From: Chloroflexi bacterium HGW-Chloroflexi-3
Lineage (GTDB): Bacteria > Chloroflexota > Anaerolineae > Anaerolineales > Anaerolineaceae
Reading direction: 5' to 3'
Length of the DNA: 44,321 nucleotides
NCBI GenBank assembly: GCA_002842045.1
Contig: PHBX01000025.1
Location: 47,313 to 91,633, forward strand
Position 1 is the first letter of the stretch. The number at the start of each line of letters is the position of its first letter. Under the pieces are notes generated by a model. The model searched no databases. It saw only the letters and a list, made by a program, of their open reading frames with translations, and was not told the DNA's origin. Shown in pieces: positions 23,737 to 32,144 of this stretch. The position numbers and the translations under genes are program-made.

Positions 23737-24516
23737 TTAGAAGAACATCCTTGTAGGCGAGAGACCGTTGAGTTGCACCATTACAAAACCTGGCAAAGCC
23801 TTTAAAATCATAAAAATCACCACGGCAATCAGGGTTGCCAGCCAGGCTTTACCTGCTTTCAACCCCGAAATCTTCATGGCACCCATCCCGATTAAAACAA
23901 TTTGCCAGATCAAATAAAGATCAAAAAATGCCAGAAAAGCAGCTAAAAATGAAATAAATCCGGTGGCACCTTCAGCAATGAAACCTGAAAGACCTGGTTG
24001 TAATATCAGCTGTTTTGTTGCCAGAATGGCTATGATCTGCACAACATCGCGGATCAGGAATGGCACACTGCTCCAGGCAACAATATTCAATGCAGAACGG
24101 TTGCTGCTACGGCTGCCATTCAATGTCAGGGAAAGATGTAAAATGCTGCCCAGCAAAATCCAACCCACCCAGATGCCTAAAAATTTACCTGCCAGTGGAA
24201 ATACTATCGTCACAACCGGGCTGACACCCATATTAACAGCCTCCTGATACTGCTGTTGTTGTTCAGGACTGTAATATTCATACATTTCAGGCTGTGATGT
24301 GGCTTGTGAAGATAGTCCCGGCATGGGGGATGAAACCAGCACCAGGATCAGTGCAGTTACCATCAAAGCTAACAAAGGAGCAATCCAGACAGCATGCTCT
24401 TTTTCGGCAATTTCAGTTAAGGTTTTACGTGGTTTGAACAGGATCGGAAGAAACCATTGTGAAACAAATTTGCGGGGTTTCTGCTCCACTTCAAAATCAA
24501 TATCGATATCAGTCAT
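23737..24516 (-). CDS. Yip1-family membrane protein
   Basis: 259 residues from the ATG at 24516, which has GGGAGG close upstream; the longer frame to 24549 has none. An acidic N-terminus (MTDIDIDFEVEQK), then FVSQWFLPILFKPRKTLTEIAEKEHAVWIAPLLALM, which is the Yip1 entry motif, and five membrane helices. Yip1-domain proteins in bacteria are poorly understood and often neighbour ABC transporters. It is the first gene of the operon, three bases before the ATPase. A role in placing or regulating the ABC complex is inference. Confidence 0.8.
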   Translation of the reverse strand: MTDIDIDFEVEQKPRKFVSQWFLPILFKPRKTLTEIAEKEHAVWIAPLLALMVTALILVLVSSPMPGLSSQATSQPEMYEYYSPEQQQQYQEAVNMGVSPVVTIVFPLAGKFLGIWVGWILLGSILHLSLTLNGSRSSNRSALNIVAWSSVPFLIRDVVQIIAILATKQLILQPGLSGFIAEGATGFISFLAAFLAFFDLYLIWQIVLIGMGAMKISGLKAGKAWLATLIAVVIFMILKALPGFVMVQLNGLSPTRMFF

Positions 24517-24618
24517 GTGACCTCCCGAAGGAAAAAATAGTAATAGCACCTGAGAAAGGCTATCTTATTTATGACGATTTATGCATGAAAAAAGTTTCAG
24601 AATTTCAAATCATTCTTA

Positions 24619-24648
24619 TTGTATAACGATCGTTAGAAGGGATATAAA
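24619..24648 (+). promoter_or_regulatory. Candidate promoter with palindromic operator
   Basis: TTGTAT (24619-24624) and TATAAA (24643-24648) are 18 bases apart and face the 24731 gene. The perfect palindrome TAACGATCGTTA (24624-24635) lies inside the spacer and could be a repressor site. The divergent Yip1-ABC operon starts 100 bases to the left, so the site might serve both. Confidence 0.4.
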
Positions 24649-24730
24649 AATTTTATCACTCAAAATTCGAAGATAAATTCCCATTTGAAAAGTAGATATA
24701 ATATAATTAAGCATCAATGAGGAGGAATCC

Positions 24731-25438
24731 ATGCATTTGAGAACTGGGTTGGAATTAAATCACGAAGGACGTGTTTTAGCCTGGGCATTAGATCACCCAG
24801 GATGTTTTGCATATGGAGATGATGATCAGGAAGCCTTGTTGCTTTTACCTCAAGCTTTTATCGCTTATCAGCACTGGGTCAATTTCAAAGCTGGTGAAAA
24901 ATCCTGGCTGATGGAAACCTCGGAGATAGACGTGCGTTTGCTCGAAAGTTTCAGGATCTATTCGATTAATGAGAATTATGAAGTGACGAATGAAGATGGT
25001 TATTCAGTCAATGCCTGGTTTCAAAATGATTGGTTACCATTGAAAGAAGTAGAAGTGGACCAAGGATTAATGCTTATGGATTGGTCCAGAAAGGATTTAT
25101 TGGATCTTTTAGCAGGCATTCCGGATGATTTGCGTGAGAGAAAGTTTGCCGGAGAGCGTTGGGATATCCTGGGCATTGTCAGGCACGTTGGTGGGGCTGA
25201 ATGGTGGTATCTCGATCGTCTGGGCTTGACTGATCTGACACGAAATGAGGTGCCAAAAGATCCCTTCGAGCGACTGGAAGTGATTCGCAAGCAGGTAAAA
25301 ACAGTTTTACCCGGACTGATTGGAAAAGATTTGGTGATGGGGAAAGAAGGCGAGTTCTGGAGCCCACGTAAGTTATTGCGCAGGGTTCTATGGCATGAGA
25401 AAGATCATATTCACCATATTTATAAATTGATTTCATAA
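24731..25438 (+). CDS. HicB-like N-terminus fused to a DinB-family domain
   Basis: 235 residues with GAGGAGGA before the ATG. Residues 1-60 (LRTGLELNHEGRVLAWALDH, then PGCFAYGDDDQEALLLLPQA) follow the HicB antitoxin-like fold that grades substrate-like strands with PGC...G.. .EA. Residues about 115-235 form a four-helix DinB/DfsB domain, with metal-ligand-type His in IVRHVGGAEWWYLDRL (about 157) and in LWHEKDHIHHIYKL (about 220-230). DinB proteins bind a divalent metal and often act as thiol transferases. No HicA toxin gene is adjacent, so the HicB part is probably not an antitoxin. Biological role unknown. Confidence 0.7.
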   Translation: MHLRTGLELNHEGRVLAWALDHPGCFAYGDDDQEALLLLPQAFIAYQHWVNFKAGEKSWLMETSEIDVRLLESFRIYSINENYEVTNEDGYSVNAWFQNDWLPLKEVEVDQGLMLMDWSRKDLLDLLAGIPDDLRERKFAGERWDILGIVRHVGGAEWWYLDRLGLTDLTRNEVPKDPFERLEVIRKQVKTVLPGLIGKDLVMGKEGEFWSPRKLLRRVLWHEKDHIHHIYKLIS

Positions 25439-25461
25439 TCAACGAAGAATTAAACGGTTTG

Positions 25462-25500
25462 CGAGTGTTTTTGGCGGGGAAAAATCTCCAAAAACACTCG
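25462..25500. repeat. 13-bp hairpin CGAGTGTTTTTGG/CCAAAAACACTCG
   Basis: Perfect 13-bp arms around a 13-base loop, 23 bases after the DinB gene. Its core is the same as the hairpin at 20048-20084, which also follows an operon, so both may be terminators of one repeat family. Confidence 0.65.
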
Positions 25501-25535
25501 ATCCGCTTGTTCCCAATAAGCACATCATTGAACAA

Positions 25536-25567
25536 AAAACTCCTGAGCATTAGATCTCAGGAGTTTT
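25536..25567. terminator. Bidirectional intrinsic terminator
   Basis: AAAACTCCTGAG (25536-25547) pairs perfectly with CTCAGGAGTTTT (25556-25567) around an 8-base loop, giving A-rich and T-rich flanks for both directions. It follows the DinB gene. Confidence 0.7.
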
Positions 25568-25673
25568 CCGAAAGGGGGAAACAAACAGATCGAAGGTTTC
25601 AATCAATCGATTGAAACGAATTTTTAAGCAAACAGGTAAGCCACATCCACATGGATCAAAAAGCCTGACTGAA

Positions 25674-25760
25674 TTATCTTTCTGAATTGAGATTAACCAC
25701 GCTCAAAGCAGCGAACATTACAGCGACGATACCAACGACTACATATACAATTCCAGCCAT
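25674..25760 (-). CDS. Possible small membrane protein, 28 residues
   Basis: From the ATG at 25760 the minus strand encodes one hydrophobic helix (AGIVYVVVGIVAVMFAALSV) ended by a polar NLNSER tail and a stop. It is too clean a helix to ignore, but there is no ribosome site and an in-frame stop lies just upstream. It may be a real microprotein or the remnant of a longer membrane protein. The rest of 25761-26092 shows no supportable gene. Confidence 0.25.
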   Translation of the reverse strand: MAGIVYVVVGIVAVMFAALSVVNLNSER

Positions 25761-26092
25761 GAAGTTGTTAAGGTTCGGCTACTGGAAGAGATATTTCCTG
25801 TCATCTGGTGGAGATTTTACCTGTCCAATGTGGCAGGTATTTTCCATTATTGTCCCGATATGTTGGATGATCGATGGCATTATTAGCCAATTGATCATCA
25901 CCGGAAATCATATTGATGGGTGACTACTTCCAGCCTGATTATTTTCTTGTTTAATGAACCCTAACAAATAGTTAGACGGGATTCGCTTTCGAAAAGTTCC
26001 CGTATTTTATTTACGATTTATATACAGAGAAGTAGCAATTTACCCGACATTTCCATCAAGTTTCCTTGACCGGATGACATCCATTTAACCAA

Positions 26093-27355
26093 TCAATCAC
26101 AATCCCCTTTTTCTATCAGACGAACTGCCCGGTCATAGAATAAATATTGCCACGCCCAGTTAATCAAAACTACCAGTCGATTACGAAAGCCAACCAATTG
26201 CATCAAATGGACAAACAACCACACCAACCAGGCCAGCCAACCACGGAAACGTAAACCGAACAACTCAGCCACTGCCTGATTGCGTCCAATGGTTGCCATG
26301 GACCCCAAATCCTTATACTTAAATGGATGCAAGGGTCTCGATTCGATCATGCATAAGAGATTCTTGACTGCCAGATCTGCCTGCTGCATGGCGACTGGTG
26401 CCACCATGGGTAATGCCTGTCCATGTTGATCGGGTAGGTAGGCAGCATCACCAATCAGAAAAACCCGTTCATCCTGAGGAATTTGCAATGTTGGCAGGAC
26501 TTTGATACGGTTTTGTGGCAATTTCTCCTGGGATAGTTCCCGCACCAGGCTGGCTGCCTGTACGCCTGCTGCCCAAATCAATGTGTTACTGGGTAACTGT
26601 TGGTTTTCACTGAGTTGTAACACCCTGCCATCATAACGTTCGACCCGTGTGTTCAACCGAACCTGAACTCCTTTTGTAGCCAGGGCTTTGGTTGTGGCTG
26701 TAGAGGAATTGAGTGTCAGATGCACCAATAACCGATCCATAGCTTCCAACAACACCACCTGAATGTGCTGAGGATCCAGGCCCGGGTAATCTTTGTGCAT
26801 CACCCGCACCAATTCCGCGATGGCTCCCGCCATCTCCACACCGGTTGGACCACCTCCAGCGATCACAAAGGTCAACATTGCCCTTTTCAGGGTCTCATCT
26901 TTTTCCAGAACAGCCTTCTCGAACTGGTTCAGGATATGGTTACGAATCGATTGCGCTTCCTGCAGATTTTTTAATCCGTAACTGTGCTGTTGCAGTTCAG
27001 TATTATTGAAGAAATTCGTCTCGCTCCCCACTGCCAGTAACAAATAATCAAATGGAATAGTTGCTTGCTCGGTTATGATCTCGCTTTCCTTCAGATTCAG
27101 AGATTTTACCTCGCTCATGATAAATGTCAGATTTTTCTGTTTACGTAAAATTCCACGAATGGGGTATGCGATTTCATCCACGGATAGCCCCGCAGTCGCC
27201 ACCTGATATAGCAATGGCTGGAAGAGGTGATAATTGTTGCGATCGATCAGAGTCACATTCACAGAGGCACCGGCAAGTGCTCGTGCTGCTCGCAATCCGC
27301 CAAACCCTGCACCTACAATGACAACATGTGGAAGATGGTTATTATTTATAGTCAC
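26093..27355 (-). CDS. ndh: Type II NADH:quinone dehydrogenase (NDH-2)
   Basis: 420 residues from a GTG start with GGAGGAG upstream. FAD site VVIVGAGFGGLRAARAL (about 11-27), NAD site FVIAGGGPTGVEMAGAIAE (about 164), and the second FAD motif VFLIGDAAYLPDQ with the quinone-side ALPMVAPVAMQQA. The C-terminal ~60 residues are amphipathic and Trp-rich (GWLAWLVWLFVHLMQLVGF), the usual membrane-surface anchor. It passes electrons from NADH to quinone without pumping protons. A Rex-type operator overlaps its promoter (27381-27398), which implies induction when NADH is high. Confidence 0.92.
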   Translation of the reverse strand: MTINNNHLPHVVIVGAGFGGLRAARALAGASVNVTLIDRNNYHLFQPLLYQVATAGLSVDEIAYPIRGILRKQKNLTFIMSEVKSLNLKESEIITEQATIPFDYLLLAVGSETNFFNNTELQQHSYGLKNLQEAQSIRNHILNQFEKAVLEKDETLKRAMLTFVIAGGGPTGVEMAGAIAELVRVMHKDYPGLDPQHIQVVLLEAMDRLLVHLTLNSSTATTKALATKGVQVRLNTRVERYDGRVLQLSENQQLPSNTLIWAAGVQAASLVRELSQEKLPQNRIKVLPTLQIPQDERVFLIGDAAYLPDQHGQALPMVAPVAMQQADLAVKNLLCMIESRPLHPFKYKDLGSMATIGRNQAVAELFGLRFRGWLAWLVWLFVHLMQLVGFRNRLVVLINWAWQYLFYDRAVRLIEKGDCD

Positions 27356-27374
27356 GCTTCTCCTCCAAACCTTG

Positions 27375-27404
27375 ATTATATTGTGACAATAATCACAATA
27401 TTAA
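27375..27404 (-). promoter_or_regulatory. ndh promoter with a Rex-type operator
   Basis: TTGTGA-N6-TCACAA lies at 27381-27398, exactly the consensus for the redox regulator Rex, and the match extends to ATATTGTGA/TCACAATAT arms. On the minus strand TATAAT is at 27375-27380 and a weak TTAATA at 27399-27404, so the operator fills the 18-base spacer. Rex is known to repress ndh in some Gram-positive bacteria. Confidence 0.75.
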
Positions 27405-27539
27405 TACAATTTTAGTCCGATTTGTCTATTTTGCAAGAATGGGAACAATGTTGAAAAGATAATATAACTACAACCAGTTTGAAGTTTGTTTGCAGGCATG
27501 AGATGGAGGTTACTCCCTAACTTGGGGCCTTTTCCCCCC

Positions 27540-27960
27540 TCCTGTGATTCAAATCACAGGATACTTGAAGGCCAATCCTTTTGAAAAAGGATTCCTAAAA
27601 ATCTGAAATGATTTTCCATCCTGTAACTTTATTACTGGGCAACTCAATTTAGGATGAAAAACTCACTCAAACCAGACGTAAACACCCTTAACCGGTTTCA
27701 ACCGGTTTGAGATTCACTATCCATGGATTTGAATCCATGGATAACCAGGAGGATCGATATCCCACCGTAGACATTGTATTGAAGCTCCTCCTGTGATTCT
27801 AATCACCACAATTTTATATGAATCAATTCATAGGATACAAAACCTCAAATCCATTAAACTGGATTCTCTGAGGAGTTGTTCAATAAATATAGGTAATCCC
27901 TCTTTGAACCGGTTTCAACCGGTTTGAAAACTACTATCCATGGATTTGAATCCATGGATT
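27540..27960. repeat. Array of tight palindromes with 2-base centres
   Basis: At least six elements share the form arm-TT-xx-AA-arm or close to it. 27540-27561: TCCTGTGATT/AATCACAGGA, centre CA. 27574-27593: AATCCTTTT/AAAAGGATT. 27690-27707 and 27907-27924: AACCGGTT/AACCGGTT. 27718-27743 and 27935-27960: TATCCATGGATT/AATCCATGGATA-type. Degenerate ones lie near 27787, 27817 and 27843. The AACCGGTT and ATCCATGG pair occurs twice in the same order. The 656-base gap between ndh and murJ has no gene. Confidence 0.8.
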
Positions 27961-28011
27961 ACCTGCATCCATAAACCCCTTGATTCTTACAACCACAGTC
28001 CTACTTAAGAC

Positions 28012-29601
28012 TCAAGCCTTCGTTTTTCTCCGAATCATCGACAGCGGGATATTGACCACATCTTTGATACCCAGGAAATAAACCACCAAAAAATAGATTA
28101 ATAGGCCGATACCACCCCCCACCGCCAGCTGGACCAAGTCCGATTCTGGCAGAACCTTTCCCAACAACAATATCACCACTGCCATCACAGCAGTAGCCAG
28201 CAAAGCTTTAGAAAGATCAATCAAAATGCGTTTAATGTCCACACCTTTCCAGCGAATGGAAAGAATCAACATACCAATCGATGCTTCTATCAACACCGCC
28301 AGACCATTGGCAAAAGCCGGTCCTCCATGCGAGATGCCACCCTGCTCAATCGGGCGGGTAAACCAGATTGCCAGACCAATATTAATCATCGTGGTGAAAA
28401 TCGAAATGTATAGGGGTGTGTAGGTATCCTGCTGGGCAGAAAATGCACGTACCACCACTTCCAGCATGGATTGGCTGATCAGTGCTAAGGTATAGAAACG
28501 CAGTGCATAATAAACCAACTGGGTACTATCGGCTGTAAATTCTCCCCCTTCAAACAGAATGCGAATAATGGGCTCTCCGAATAAAATCAGGGCGGCAGCA
28601 GCAGGGATCGCCAATGTGAGAATGGCTCGTAATGATCCGCTGAACGCTTTGCGTTGCGCATCCACATCTTTTTGAGCAGCCAATGCGGCCATAGTAGGGA
28701 AGACCGCAATGCCGATGGCTGTACCGATCAGTGTCCAGGGCATGTTCATCAACCGGTAGGCAAAATCCAGAGCTGCCAGCCTTCCCTCACCCAATCGGGA
28801 ACTGAGGGTAGCATTTAACCAGTTAATACTGGCACGCGCCATTAATAAATCAATGATGCGAGGCAGCATCAAGATGGCAACTCTGCTCACAAAGGGATCG
28901 AAAGAAAGCAATGGTTGCCATTTGACTTTGTTATGGATTAAAGCTGGTATTTGAATCAACAGATGCAAAAGTGAACCTAATACAGCTCCCCATGCGATGC
29001 CAAAAATTCCCCAGGCAGGTGCAAACACCAGCGCGCCAAAAATGATCCCGGCGCTATACAGAGACGGTAATAATGCTGGTGTTATGAAGTGCTCATGCGC
29101 ATACAGGGTGGATGTGAGAATACTGGAAATGGAAAAAATAATGGTAGAAAGTAATAACACCCTCATCAAATTAATGGTCAACTCCTGCACATCTGCCGGA
29201 TAGAGTGCCCCGACACCCCAATTGGATGTGACCAAAAATGGCGCAAATAAGAATGCCAACAAGGACAAGGAAAGCGTGATCAGGAAAATCCAGTTAATCA
29301 CTTTGCTGAATAAGTCGCTGGCGTTCCCAACTTTCTCCAGTCGTTCTTTGTAAACCGGAATAAAGGCAAATCCGAGTGCACCCCCTGAAAGCATGGTGTA
29401 GATCAATTCCGGGATGACATTCCCGGCTGTGAAAGCATCCAAGACTGCGCTGGTGCCAAATTGTCCGGCAATGATACGCTGGCGTAGTAGCCCAACCACA
29501 ATTGATGCCCCCCATCCGGCGCTGATGATCAACGTAGAACGCGCTATTAATCCGACTTTACTTTTGGTTTTGTTCGTATCCTGGGTAGGGTCAGCCTGCA
29601 T
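28012..29601 (-). CDS. murJ: Lipid II flippase MurJ (MviN family)
   Basis: 529 residues with about 14 membrane helices. Family signatures: LLRQRIIAGQFGTSAVLDAFTAG (about 44-66), IPELIYTMLSGGALGFAFIPVY and, later, the conserved Arg-rich loop near LMARASINWLNATLSSRLGEG. It moves the peptidoglycan precursor lipid II across the membrane. GAGG precedes the ATG. It starts 13 bases after the pcrA stop on the same strand and is probably co-transcribed with it; this pairing has no clear functional logic. Confidence 0.93.
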   Translation of the reverse strand: MQADPTQDTNKTKSKVGLIARSTLIISAGWGASIVVGLLRQRIIAGQFGTSAVLDAFTAGNVIPELIYTMLSGGALGFAFIPVYKERLEKVGNASDLFSKVINWIFLITLSLSLLAFLFAPFLVTSNWGVGALYPADVQELTINLMRVLLLSTIIFSISSILTSTLYAHEHFITPALLPSLYSAGIIFGALVFAPAWGIFGIAWGAVLGSLLHLLIQIPALIHNKVKWQPLLSFDPFVSRVAILMLPRIIDLLMARASINWLNATLSSRLGEGRLAALDFAYRLMNMPWTLIGTAIGIAVFPTMAALAAQKDVDAQRKAFSGSLRAILTLAIPAAAALILFGEPIIRILFEGGEFTADSTQLVYYALRFYTLALISQSMLEVVVRAFSAQQDTYTPLYISIFTTMINIGLAIWFTRPIEQGGISHGGPAFANGLAVLIEASIGMLILSIRWKGVDIKRILIDLSKALLATAVMAVVILLLGKVLPESDLVQLAVGGGIGLLIYFLVVYFLGIKDVVNIPLSMIRRKTKA

Positions 29602-29614
29602 AAAACCTCATTTC

Positions 29615-31948
29615 TTAATGCAAGATTTCCAGTTTTACAAAGGAAGCAGCCAGTTTTTTTTGTTGTTTCAGCTCTGAGAAGAAAATATCCAGCGTTTCTT
29701 CCCCATCTCCTTCCAGCCGTACATTCAAAATCATCCCTTCACCAAAAGATGGATGTTTGACTTTCATTCCTGCTCTGTAAGTAGGTTCCGTTTTCTTCTC
29801 ACGTTGAGGCGCATCCGATTGTTGCGGGAGAATAGCTGCGTGCCCTGTATTCCCCACCCGATTTTCCCGGTTCGTGTTTGCGCTTTTCCAGGTGTGGGTG
29901 GTAGTCACTTTTTCATCCCAGCTTTCAAAGAATAAATCTTCCTGATTCCTGCGACTTCTTCCTGATCCATTCCGATATGATCCTCTTTCCCAGCGGTCAT
30001 ACCCTCGTTGGGTGGACGACCGTTGTGGGGAATCCATCTGTACCAGTTCATCAGGAACATCTTTGAAAAACCGTGATGGAAATTGTATTTCATAGGAACC
30101 AAACATACTGCGACGCTCAGCCCGCACCAGATAAAGCTGGTCACGTGCGCGGGTGATGCCCACATAGAACAAGCGCCGTTCTTCGGCCATTTCTTCTTCA
30201 TCTTCAAAAGAACGGTTGTGCGGTAAAACACCATCATCCAGTCCGATGATAAAGACCCGATCAAACTCCAGACCTTTGGCTGCATGCAACGTCAGCAAAG
30301 TTGGACTGTCCAGTTTCTCTGCGATCGTATCCTGATCTGAGACTAGAGCCAAATTCTCCAAAAGAGCTGTTAATCCCAACTCTTCAAACTCAAATGCCTG
30401 CCGTCTCAACTCCTGCACATTACCCCAGCGGTCAATCACTTCTTCTTCAGAGCCATCCTGCAAGTATTCCTGATATTCTACGTCCAGCAGGATGCGATCG
30501 AATAAATCCGGTAATGAGACCTTATCTTTGATCTCCAGCCAGCCAACCATCAAGCGGGCAAACTGGTGGATTGGGGCAGCACTGCGATCCAATGCCCCCC
30601 AGATTTCAGACTGTGATCCCAGCACCCCTAATTCCTGCAGAACATCTCCCAGACTACTTTCTGTAAGGCGGGCGACTTCAGCCAGCTTCTCAACCGATTT
30701 ATCCCCGATTTTTCTGGGCGGCACATTGATGACCCTGCGGATGCTGACTTCGTCTTTCGGGTTATACACCAACCGCAGGAAAGCGATTACATCCTTGACT
30801 TCACGTCTGCCATAGAAGCGCTGTGCCCCCACCAGGCGATACGGTATCCCGGCTTTCATAAAAGCTTCTTCCAGCATGCGCGATTGCGAATTCATGCGAT
30901 ACATGATCGCGAAGGATGCCGGGCTGGTTCCTTTCCTGATCTCCGATTGAATCGTGCGCACAACATAATCCGCTTCGTCACGGTCATCTTCTGCATTGTA
31001 AAACCGGATCAGAGAGCCACTCCCTCTTTCGGTAAAAAGTGCCTTAGGCGTTCGATGGTGATTCTGGTCAATAATAGAACGAGCCAGATCCAGCACTTTT
31101 TGAGTCGAACGATAATTTTGTTCCAGCAACACTTTGTTGAAATTGCCATAATCCTCTTCAAAACGTAACACATTGCGGTAGTCCGCTCCCCGCCAACGGT
31201 AGATCGATTGGTCTTCATCCCCCACCACAAATAAGTTTTTATGCACACTCGATAATAGTCTTACCAACTCATATTGAATCTGGTTGGTATCCTGGAATTC
31301 ATCCACCAGAACATGTTCAAACCGGGCAGCATACTTCTCGCGAACATCATCATTTTCATACAACAGGGACAGTGCCGAGAGCAACAGATCATCAAAATCC
31401 ATGGCATTACAGGCGCGTAGGTTCGCCTGATAGCGCTCATAAATCTCCTGGATCTTTGCATCCCGAGATGTGCGAATATTATATTGTTTGGGCATGATCA
31501 TCTCATTCTTTGCCCGAGAAATTGTCTCTTGAATCGCGCCAGGTCGATAGAGCTTGTCATTCAGGTTCAGATCTTTAAGAATGTTCTTGATTAAGGCTGC
31601 CTGATCATCCACATCATAAATGGTGAAGTTCGAATCAACCGGTAGATACCTTGCTTCTCTCCGCAGGATCTTGACGCAGATTGAATGAAATGTGCCCAGC
31701 CATACACTCTGAGCGCGCTCAGGCACCATGCTTTCCAGGCGTTTTTTCATTTCATTCGCGGCTTTATTGGTAAAAGTCACCGCTAAAATTCGATAAGGAG
31801 GTATGCCCATCTGATCGATCAGATAAGCAATTCGATGAGTCAGAACACGGGTCTTTCCCGAACCTGGACCTGCCAGTACCAAAGTTGCACCACCTGTAAC
31901 GGTGACAGCATCCAATTGTTGTTCATTTAATAAGCTACGTGGGTCCAT
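29615..31948 (-). CDS. pcrA: UvrD/PcrA-family ATP-dependent DNA helicase
   Basis: 777 residues, full length. Motif I LAGPGSGKTRVL (about 25-36), motif II VDEFQDTNQIQ (about 213), motif III GDEDQSIYRWRGAD, motif IV QNYRS, motif V TLHAAKGLEFD and motif VI EERRLFYVGITRAR. The C-terminal ~45 residues (VKHPSFGEGMILNVRL) form the PcrA-type Tudor-like tail that contacts RNA polymerase, after a low-complexity Arg/Gly/Ser linker. It unwinds DNA 3' to 5' in repair and in clearing replication blocks. The promoter at 31958-31987 leaves only a few leader bases before the ATG. Confidence 0.95.
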   Translation of the reverse strand: MDPRSLLNEQQLDAVTVTGGATLVLAGPGSGKTRVLTHRIAYLIDQMGIPPYRILAVTFTNKAANEMKKRLESMVPERAQSVWLGTFHSICVKILRREARYLPVDSNFTIYDVDDQAALIKNILKDLNLNDKLYRPGAIQETISRAKNEMIMPKQYNIRTSRDAKIQEIYERYQANLRACNAMDFDDLLLSALSLLYENDDVREKYAARFEHVLVDEFQDTNQIQYELVRLLSSVHKNLFVVGDEDQSIYRWRGADYRNVLRFEEDYGNFNKVLLEQNYRSTQKVLDLARSIIDQNHHRTPKALFTERGSGSLIRFYNAEDDRDEADYVVRTIQSEIRKGTSPASFAIMYRMNSQSRMLEEAFMKAGIPYRLVGAQRFYGRREVKDVIAFLRLVYNPKDEVSIRRVINVPPRKIGDKSVEKLAEVARLTESSLGDVLQELGVLGSQSEIWGALDRSAAPIHQFARLMVGWLEIKDKVSLPDLFDRILLDVEYQEYLQDGSEEEVIDRWGNVQELRRQAFEFEELGLTALLENLALVSDQDTIAEKLDSPTLLTLHAAKGLEFDRVFIIGLDDGVLPHNRSFEDEEEMAEERRLFYVGITRARDQLYLVRAERRSMFGSYEIQFPSRFFKDVPDELVQMDSPQRSSTQRGYDRWERGSYRNGSGRSRRNQEDLFFESWDEKVTTTHTWKSANTNRENRVGNTGHAAILPQQSDAPQREKKTEPTYRAGMKVKHPSFGEGMILNVRLEGDGEETLDIFFSELKQQKKLAASFVKLEILH

Positions 31949-31957
31949 ACCTCATGG

Positions 31958-31987
31958 ATTGTACACGTTGAAAGGGAGCATTGTCAA
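31958..31987 (-). promoter_or_regulatory. pcrA promoter, near-leaderless
   Basis: On the minus strand a perfect TTGACA (31982-31987) and TACAAT (31958-31963) are 18 bases apart. The expected start is 2-5 bases before the ATG at 31948, so the transcript has almost no leader, although GAGG lies within that gap. Confidence 0.7.
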
Positions 31988-32144
31988 CAAACGGGTGGAT
32001 TTGAGAAATAAGGAAACACCTGCATTTCTGTTTGTGATTTACAAATATACTAATATCAATACCTGTTTTTGATTAAATTTCAATTACCGAAAGCTGCCTA
32101 GAATGAATAACAAATTTGGTCAATAGCAGAGAACGGTAAATAAT

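Noticed and set aside
24731..24910. HicAB toxin-antitoxin module
   Set aside because: The HicB-like part is fused to a DinB domain and no HicA-sized gene lies beside it.
25596..25617. GTTTCAAT...ATTGAAAC palindrome resembling a CRISPR repeat end
   Set aside because: Only one copy exists, with no spacers and no cas genes in the window. It is a plain hairpin.
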